Origin: Pseudomonas tritici
GTDB taxonomy: Bacteria > Pseudomonadota > Gammaproteobacteria > Pseudomonadales > Pseudomonadaceae
DNA length: 64,000 nt
Assembly: GCF_014268275.3 (NCBI RefSeq)
Contig: NZ_CP077084.1
Location: 1,240,001-1,304,000, forward strand
Reading direction: 5' to 3'
The notes below the pieces were generated by a model. The model ran no database searches and was not told where the DNA came from. It saw only the letters and a list, made by a program, of their open reading frames with translations. Below, in pieces: positions 59,563 through 64,000 of the stretch; position 1 is the stretch's first letter; each line of letters opens with the position of its first letter. The position numbers and the translations under genes are program-made.

Positions 59563-60030
59563 ATGACCCGCTTTCTTGATCAGACGCTGTTTGCCGAATT
59601 GGCCGAGAAAGCGGGCGCCAGCCCCCGTGGCCGGCACCATCACAACTTCCACCAGATGGAAGAGCCCTGCCATCGCCTGGCCGTGGGCCTGCAGTCCAGC
59701 ACCTATGTGCCGCCGCATCGGCACCTGAGTGCGGACAAGGCGGAAACCTTGCTCGTGCTTCAGGGCAGCCTGGGTCTGCTGGTGTTCAGCGAAACCGGCG
59801 AGGTGCTGGCCAAGCGCGTCATGCAGGCGGGGGGCGAATGCGCGGGTGTGGATCTGCCACCCGGTGTGTTTCACGGTTTGGTGGTGCTGGAGCCCGACAC
59901 GGTGATGTTCGAGTGCAAAGCCGGACCTTATCGCCCGGTAGGCGAGGGTGAGCTGGCCGATTGGGCGCCGCGTGAAGGCGAGGCTGGTGTGGCCGCGTAT
60001 CAACGTTGGATGCTTGCCCAGTTCGATTGA
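59563..60030 (+). CDS. WbuC-family cupin-fold metalloprotein
   Basis: A 155-residue WbuC-like cupin: RGRHHHNFHQMEEPCHRLAVGLQSSTYVPPHRHLSADKAETLLVLQG carries the His-rich metal site, and DLPPGVFHGLVVLE holds the second cupin His. WbuC was named from O-antigen clusters, but no such genes are nearby; its function is unknown. Its closeness to hpt suggests cotranscription only. Confidence 0.87.
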   Translation: MTRFLDQTLFAELAEKAGASPRGRHHHNFHQMEEPCHRLAVGLQSSTYVPPHRHLSADKAETLLVLQGSLGLLVFSETGEVLAKRVMQAGGECAGVDLPPGVFHGLVVLEPDTVMFECKAGPYRPVGEGELADWAPREGEAGVAAYQRWMLAQFD

Positions 60031-60065
60031 GCTACAGTGCTGGGCTATCTCGCACGGAGCGGCCC

Positions 60066-60551
60066 ATGAACCTGTTGATACGTACCTGCGCCGCCCTGGC
60101 GTTGACCCTCAGTTTGCCCCTGGCCGCCGCGCCTGCGCCGTTGCACAGCCAATTCCTGCCCTCCGACGATCTGGCCCTGCGCGCCGAAGCCCCGGACCAG
60201 CAGCAATTGTTGCAAGTCACCGAGTACGCGGTGGTGGTGGGTAACCAGCGCCAGTCCAGCCAGCAACCGATCCCGGTCACCTCGCCGCTGATGATCCGCC
60301 TTAAGGGCAAGTCCCTGAACAAAGGCGCGACCATCAGCCAAGTGGTGCTCAACTTCGATGCGGAAAGCAAAAGCCTGAAAAAGCCGGTCTACGACGACAA
60401 GAGCAAGACCCTGACTTTGTCCTACCCGGTGGCCCAGTACCGAGTGATCGTCGACCTGCTGCGCAATGACACGGTGTATGTGCAGTTCCTGAGTTATGCC
60501 AATGGGCATATCTGGGCGGATTTGCATACCGGTGCCGTTCGCGCGAAGTAG
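60066..60551 (+). CDS. Exported protein of unknown function
   Basis: A 161-residue protein with a clear signal peptide (LLIRTCAALALTLSLPLAAAPAPL, cleavage about residue 21-23) and a beta-rich mature part (EYAVVVGNQRQSSQQPIPVTSPLMIRLKG, YDDKSKTLTLSYPVAQYRVIVDLL). I do not recognise the family. It is probably periplasmic and cotranscribed with the WbuC-like gene, 35 bases upstream. Confidence 0.8.
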   Translation: MNLLIRTCAALALTLSLPLAAAPAPLHSQFLPSDDLALRAEAPDQQQLLQVTEYAVVVGNQRQSSQQPIPVTSPLMIRLKGKSLNKGATISQVVLNFDAESKSLKKPVYDDKSKTLTLSYPVAQYRVIVDLLRNDTVYVQFLSYANGHIWADLHTGAVRAK

Positions 60552-60588
60552 TCAGGCGACACAGATTCCACTATGTGGATGCAATTAA

Positions 60589-60678
60589 TGTGGGAGCTGG
60601 CTTGCCTGCGATAGCGTTGTATCAGTGACAGAGGGGCCCGTTGACCCACCGCTATCGCAGGCAAGCCAGCTCCCACAT
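60589..60678. repeat. REPIN, heads-out polarity
   Basis: Arms TGTGGGAGCTGGCTTGCCTG.. and ..CAGGCAAGCCAGCTCCCACA with GCGATAGCG / CGCTATCGC inner ends. Spacer includes GGGGCCC. It lies between two plus-strand genes. Confidence 0.9.
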
Positions 60679-60759
60679 GAGTGTTTGGTTGTTTTCGAAG
60701 GTGGTGTCTCACAGGTAGACTTCAAACCCCGTGTAAATGTCTGCAGGCTGGAGTCGGTA

Positions 60760-61047
60760 ATGCGTAAAGATAAGAAACAGGTGATTGGTGACGAGATTGG
60801 CGACGATCAGATCAAGTTGTTCCTCGACTTCGAACCGGTTGACGCGACTTCCCCGTCCCTGCACAAACTGATCAAAGCCTACCGTGGCCTGCGTATCGAC
60901 GACTTTGAGCGCTTCCTGGGTTTCTTCAAGGAAGCCGGCCTGGACCTGGACGGCAAGGATGAGCATGGCCAGACCTTCGTCGACCTGATCAAGGACCAGC
61001 GTCACGCAGACGAGTACATCGAGTTGATCAACAACGCTCGCGGTTGA
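60760..61047 (+). CDS. PA4642-like conserved small protein
   Basis: A 95-residue acidic, helical protein (MRKDKKQVIGDEIGDDQIKLFLDFEPVDATSPSLHKLIKAYRGLRIDDFERFLGFFKEAGLDLDGKDEHG...). It resembles a conserved Pseudomonas protein found next to mqo (PA4642-type); its role is unknown. The C-terminal part has an ankyrin-like spelling (GLDLDGKDEHGQTFVDLIKDQRHADEYIELI), suggesting a protein-interaction function. GGAG lies 7 bases upstream of ATG 60760. It is convergent with mqo across a shared terminator. Confidence 0.85.
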   Translation: MRKDKKQVIGDEIGDDQIKLFLDFEPVDATSPSLHKLIKAYRGLRIDDFERFLGFFKEAGLDLDGKDEHGQTFVDLIKDQRHADEYIELINNARG

Positions 61048-61060
61048 TTCTCCAGGCAAT

Positions 61061-61103
61061 AAAAAACGCCCCGTTCTCATGCCGAGAGCGGGGCGTTTTT
61101 TTA
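61061..61103. terminator. Bidirectional terminator between the PA4642-like gene and mqo
   Basis: AAAAAACGCCCCG...CGGGGCGTTTTTTT, with inner CTC/GAG pairs, has an A-run on one side and a T-run on the other. It serves both convergent genes. Confidence 0.92.
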
Positions 61104-61116
61104 TTGCCTTAAGGCC

Positions 61117-62625
61117 TCAAGCGTAGCTCTCGGTCTCGGCAGCAGGCTCAACCAGTTCCAGGCTGATGTTGTTCTGCTCATTGATCTTGCGATACAGCTC
61201 GGCATCCGTTTCCAGGACCTTTTCCCGAGCCGGGAAGATCTCGTGCAGCTTGGCCGCCCACTCTCCGGCAGCCTTGGCCGGGAAGCAGCGTTCGATCAGG
61301 TCGAGCATGATCGAAACGGTCACCGAAGCGCCAGGAGATGCGCCCAGCAGTGCCGCGAGCGAGCCGTCTTTGGCCGCGACCAGTTCGGTGCCGAATTGCA
61401 GTACGCCGCCTTTTTTCGGGTCTTTCTTGATGATCTGTACCCGTTGGCCGGCCACTTCCAGGCGCCAGTCTTCGGCTTTGGCTTCGGGGTAGAAGCGGCG
61501 CAGGGACTCCAGGCGCTGCTCCATGGACTGCATCACTTCGCTGACCAGGTACTTGGTCAGGTCCATGTTGTCGCGGGCCACGGCGAGCATCGGGCCAATG
61601 TTGCCGGCGCGAACCGACAGTGGCAGGTCAAGGAACGAGCCGTGCTTGAGGAACTTGGTGGTGAAGCCGGCATAGGGCCCAAACAGCAGGGATTTTTTGC
61701 CTTCCACTACGCGAGTGTCCAAGTGCGGCACGGACATCGGCGGCGAACCCACGGCGGCCTGGCTGTAGACCTTGGCCTCGTGGTGCTTGACCACTTCCGG
61801 GTTGTCGCAACGCAGCCATTGGCCGCTGACCGGGAAACCGCCAAAACCTTTGCTTTCTTCGATACCCGAGGCTTGCAGCAGCGGCAGCGCCGCGCCACCG
61901 GCGCCGAGGAACACGAACTTGGCGTCCACTTCACGGCTGTTGCCGCTGTTGACGTCCTTGATGCTGACGGTCCAGCCCGCGCCGTTGCGCTTGAGGCCGG
62001 TCACACGCTTGCTGTACTTGACCTGGGCGTCTGCCGAGCTGGTCAGGTGGCTGAGCAGTTGGTTGGTCAGCGCGCCGAAGTTGACGTCGGTGCCGTTCAT
62101 GACACGGGTCGCCGCGATTTTTTCGTCGAGCGGGCGGCCCGGCATCATCAGCGGCATCCACTCGGCCATCTCGCTACGGTCTTCGGTGTAGTGCATGTCC
62201 GAAAACGCGTGGTGCTGGCTGAGGGTTTCAAAGCGCTTCTTGAGGAAGGACACGCCTTTTTCGCCCTGTACGAAGCTCAGGTGCGGCACCGGACTGATAA
62301 AAGATTTGGACGAGCCAAAGGTGCCCTTTTTGGTCAGGTACGCCCAGAACTGTTTCGACACCTCGAACTGGGTGTTGATGTGCACGGCTTTCTTGATGTC
62401 GATGGAGCCATCGGCAGCCTGCGGTGTGTAGTTCAGCTCACACAGCCCGGCGTGGCCGGTACCGGCGTTGTTCCACGGGTTGGAACTCTCCGCGGCACCC
62501 GAATCCATCAGCTCAACGACTTCCAGCTTGAGGCCGGGGTCGAGCTCTTTGAGCAGTACGGCCAGGGTGGCGCTCATGATGCCGGCCCCTACCAATACTA
62601 CGTCGACTGCTTCGTTATGCGCCAT
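61117..62625 (-). CDS. mqo: Malate:quinone oxidoreductase
   Basis: A 502-residue FAD-dependent membrane-associated enzyme. [24 protein letters not shown] is the dinucleotide fold; [18 protein letters not shown] and the C-terminal [23 protein letters not shown] are typical of MQO. It oxidises malate to oxaloacetate and reduces quinone, the main malate oxidation route in pseudomonads. TTTTGGAGACGCGTTAA precedes the ATG; a 63-codon frame ends exactly at this TAA. Confidence 0.97.
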   Translation of the reverse strand: MAHNEAVDVVLVGAGIMSATLAVLLKELDPGLKLEVVELMDSGAAESSNPWNNAGTGHAGLCELNYTPQAADGSIDIKKAVHINTQFEVSKQFWAYLTKKGTFGSSKSFISPVPHLSFVQGEKGVSFLKKRFETLSQHHAFSDMHYTEDRSEMAEWMPLMMPGRPLDEKIAATRVMNGTDVNFGALTNQLLSHLTSSADAQVKYSKRVTGLKRNGAGWTVSIKDVNSGNSREVDAKFVFLGAGGAALPLLQASGIEESKGFGGFPVSGQWLRCDNPEVVKHHEAKVYSQAAVGSPPMSVPHLDTRVVEGKKSLLFGPYAGFTTKFLKHGSFLDLPLSVRAGNIGPMLAVARDNMDLTKYLVSEVMQSMEQRLESLRRFYPEAKAEDWRLEVAGQRVQIIKKDPKKGGVLQFGTELVAAKDGSLAALLGASPGASVTVSIMLDLIERCFPAKAAGEWAAKLHEIFPAREKVLETDAELYRKINEQNNISLELVEPAAETESYA

Positions 62626-63351
62626 TTAACGCGTCTCCAAAATCTGCAGCACCAAATTGACGGCATGGCTGCCAGGAGTGACGGGGCGGTTCACGTGTTG
62701 CCCCAGGTTACCCATGGCCAGGATCGCCATGTCCGTTTCGCAATTCTTTGCAACTTCAGCACACGCTTCCTGCCGGGCTAATCTGCCTATGAACGCATTC
62801 ATGGGCGCCTGTGGCAATTCGACTTATGGTCAAAACGTGTGATCTGTGCAATCAATCCGTAGCGGACAGGCTCAAGCTCCGATTTTCAAGGAGTACTCGG
62901 TCCTGTGTGGTTGGGCTGTTCCAGACGCTGATGGTGCTTGTACAAACGCCAAACTATTCATTTGCTCGCCACACTCTTGTGAAGTTGTGAAAACCCGTTT
63001 TTTCACGCTCTTTTGAAGACGTGAACCTCAAAAAAGGGCTGCCCCAGCCTGGCACCTGGCCCGGAAAACCTTGCCGACATGCGGCAAAACGGGCAAACAA
63101 CTCAAGTGGCCGAGCGCAATGGCAGCTCTGGCAGATTCGGCAAAGACGGGTGGTTTGCAAAGAAAACAGCAAGCGCGCCAGCTTCACTCGATCTGTGTGG
63201 GCGGCTCTCTGTGGGCGATTCTTGGGGTTAATACCGAGGCATTAACGATGCTGCGAGGCCCGATCAGGAGACGTCCTTATAATCGGGGGGAGATTGTAGC
63301 GAAGAACGCTGGGGAAATGGGCGTGTTTTATGACTTTTATTAGGCGTTCGG
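62626..63351. other. 726-base intergenic stretch upstream of mqo
   Basis: No convincing gene. The part next to mqo contains a minus-strand frame (62626-62817) that ends on TAAATG at the mqo start and may be a leader ORF. At 63059-63094 a two-tier inverted repeat, GCCCG..TTGCCG-ACATG-CGGCAA..CGGGC, could fold as RNA. A TTCACG..CGTGAA hairpin is at 63002-63025. TATAAT at 63277-63282 has no good -35. The lower GC and many A-runs differ from the coding neighbours. Confidence 0.5.
63059..63094. other. Nested inverted repeat in the mqo upstream region
   Basis: GCCCG (63059-63063) pairs with CGGGC (63090-63094), enclosing TTGCCG-ACATG-CGGCAA (63071-63087). It has no T tract, so it is not a terminator; it may belong to a small RNA or a 5' leader. 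Confidence 0.4.
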
Positions 63352-63585
63352 TCAGGCAGCCAACGGCTGATGCCGTGACGACCGCGCTGGACGTGGGCTG
63401 ACGCGGGCGCGAGCGGGCAGTGGGTGGTGCATCCAGCTCAGGCGAATCTCATCGATTTCTACCCAACCGTCGCCTACGGGCGGCTGGCAGCATTCTTTGA
63501 ATGCCTGGCAACGACCTTGTGCATCGAGCAGGGCGAACTGACGAAGGGCCGGCTTGCGCGTAAACAATGACCAAAGAAACTGCAT
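63352..63585 (-). CDS. Small protein of unknown function (77 residues)
   Basis: MQFLWSLFTRKPALRQFALLDAQGRCQAFKEC... starts at 63585 with the perfect Shine-Dalgarno AGGAGGT 8 bases upstream. The middle (QPPVGDGWVEIDEIRLSWMHHPLP) looks like a compact beta segment; the C terminus is Arg/Pro-rich. It is a Pseudomonas-type short hypothetical protein that I cannot assign to a function. It stands alone, divergent from the lipoprotein gene that follows. Confidence 0.78.
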   Translation of the reverse strand: MQFLWSLFTRKPALRQFALLDAQGRCQAFKECCQPPVGDGWVEIDEIRLSWMHHPLPARARVSPRPARSSRHQPLAA

Positions 63586-63779
63586 GACGATTGACCTCCT
63601 GAGATTGAGGCCAAGCATGCCTGCGCTGGATGACGAGCCCATGTAACGGGTGTGACATCTCGGTGACAGCGAACCGCGCTCCACACGTGGGGTCACAGGT
63701 TGTAACTGATGCTAGTTCCCCGCAGTGGCGCCCCGCTATACTGCCGGCCTGTCGGATCATGATTTCTGGAGAGAAGCGC

Positions 63780-64000
63780 ATGTTGCAACGCCTGTTGTTC
63801 GGTTTGATCACTGTGACCAGCTTGACCCTGGTGGGCTGCGCCAACAGCCCGCAACAACTGACCCCGGAACCGAAACTCACCACGCAGTTGGCCCCGGTGG
63901 GCCACGGCCAGGCGGTGTCGGTGCGGGTGGTGGATGGTCGTCCATCGCCTACGCTCGGCTCGCGCGGCGGCCTGTACCCGGAAACCGCTCTGATCTCGGT
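63780..64000 (+). CDS. YajG-like lipoprotein, 5' part
   Basis: An open frame from ATG 63780 to the window end. MLQRLLFGLITVTSLTLVGC is a lipoprotein signal with lipobox LVGC (Cys 20). The mature part, LTPEPKLTTQLAPVGHGQAVSVRVVDGRPSPTLGSRGG, matches the YajG family of outer-membrane lipoproteins, whose role is poorly known. TGGAGAGAAGCGC gives the ribosome binding site, and a TATACT at 63737-63742 is a plausible -10. Truncated by the window edge. Confidence 0.85.
   Translation, partial: MLQRLLFGLITVTSLTLVGCANSPQQLTPEPKLTTQLAPVGHGQAVSVRVVDGRPSPTLGSRGGLYPETALIS

Noticed and set aside
62626..62817. 63-codon minus-strand frame abutting mqo
   Set aside because: Not listed as a gene because the start lacks a good Shine-Dalgarno site; kept only as a possible leader ORF in the intergenic finding.
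63002..63025. Hairpin TTCACG..CGTGAA as a terminator
   Set aside because: The T-run precedes the stem on the plus strand, and on the minus strand an A-run follows it, so the orientation is wrong for an intrinsic terminator in either direction.
63071..63343. 90-codon plus-strand frame in the mqo upstream region
   Set aside because: No ribosome binding site, no recognisable domain, and codon use unlike nearby genes. Treated as non-coding.

Overview
The window is ordinary chromosomal DNA from a fluorescent pseudomonad, most likely the Pseudomonas fluorescens group. Four things point there: high GC with strong G/C third positions; gene orders known from Pseudomonas (fagA-fumC-orfX-sodA, kdsD-kdsC-lptCAB-rpoN-hpf-ptsN-rapZ-ptsO, mlaFEDCB-ibaG-murA-hisGDC, gatCAB divergent from mreBCD-maf-rng-yhdP); a Rieske/cytochrome bc1 operon next to sspAB; and many paired REP elements (REPINs) with a GTGGGAGC..GGCTTGCC core. 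I see no rRNA, tRNA, CRISPR array, prophage or insertion sequence.

Layout. 1-4.2 kb: 3' end of zapE, a GlxA-type AraC regulator divergent from an acyl-CoA dehydrogenase, and a Tas-like aldo/keto reductase. 4.4-9.3 kb: housekeeping block rplM-rpsI, petABC, sspAB. 9.5-17.5 kb: accessory metabolism. A FadR/GntR regulator is separated from a galactarate/glucarate catabolic operon (kdgD, ketoglutaric semialdehyde dehydrogenase, MFS transporter, garD) by a minus-strand island holding a 64-codon unknown gene and a phospholipase C-like gene. 17.7-20.6 kb: AEC transporter, CMD-family protein, CaCA-type exchanger, RlpA-like lipoprotein. 20.8-35.4 kb: gatCAB (minus), then mreBCD-maf-rng-yhdP-nitrilase-tldD (plus). 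35.4-37.4 kb: darP (minus) and pmbA. 37.5-41.3 kb: a Fur-box-headed iron-sparing operon fagA-fumC-orfX-sodA-ZIP. 41.4-48.4 kb: a minus-strand run for nitrogen PTS, sigma-54 and LPS export/Kdo synthesis. 48.7-56.8 kb: the Mla lipid transport system, ibaG, murA and hisGDC. 56.9-62.6 kb: uraA-upp, hpt, a WbuC-like cupin, two small unknowns and mqo. 62.6-64 kb: a long non-coding stretch, a small minus-strand gene and the start of a YajG-like lipoprotein.

Most unusual locus: 10.3-12.0 kb. The phospholipase C-like gene needs a one-base frame change at an A7 run around codon 11, where the zero-frame sequence is a perfect A AAA AAC slippery heptamer. It is preceded by an 18-bp perfect palindrome that differs at two of twenty positions from the classical E. 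coli recA SOS box. This suggests a DNA-damage-controlled and possibly frameshift-gated phospholipase, with a small unknown gene downstream. Other points worth a second look: a probable ATT start codon for mreC; a CaCA exchanger lacking the acidic residue in both alpha repeats; an operator palindrome overlapping the kdgD promoter; long hairpins between petC and sspA and between hisG and hisD; and REPINs of two opposite polarities plus a third REP family.
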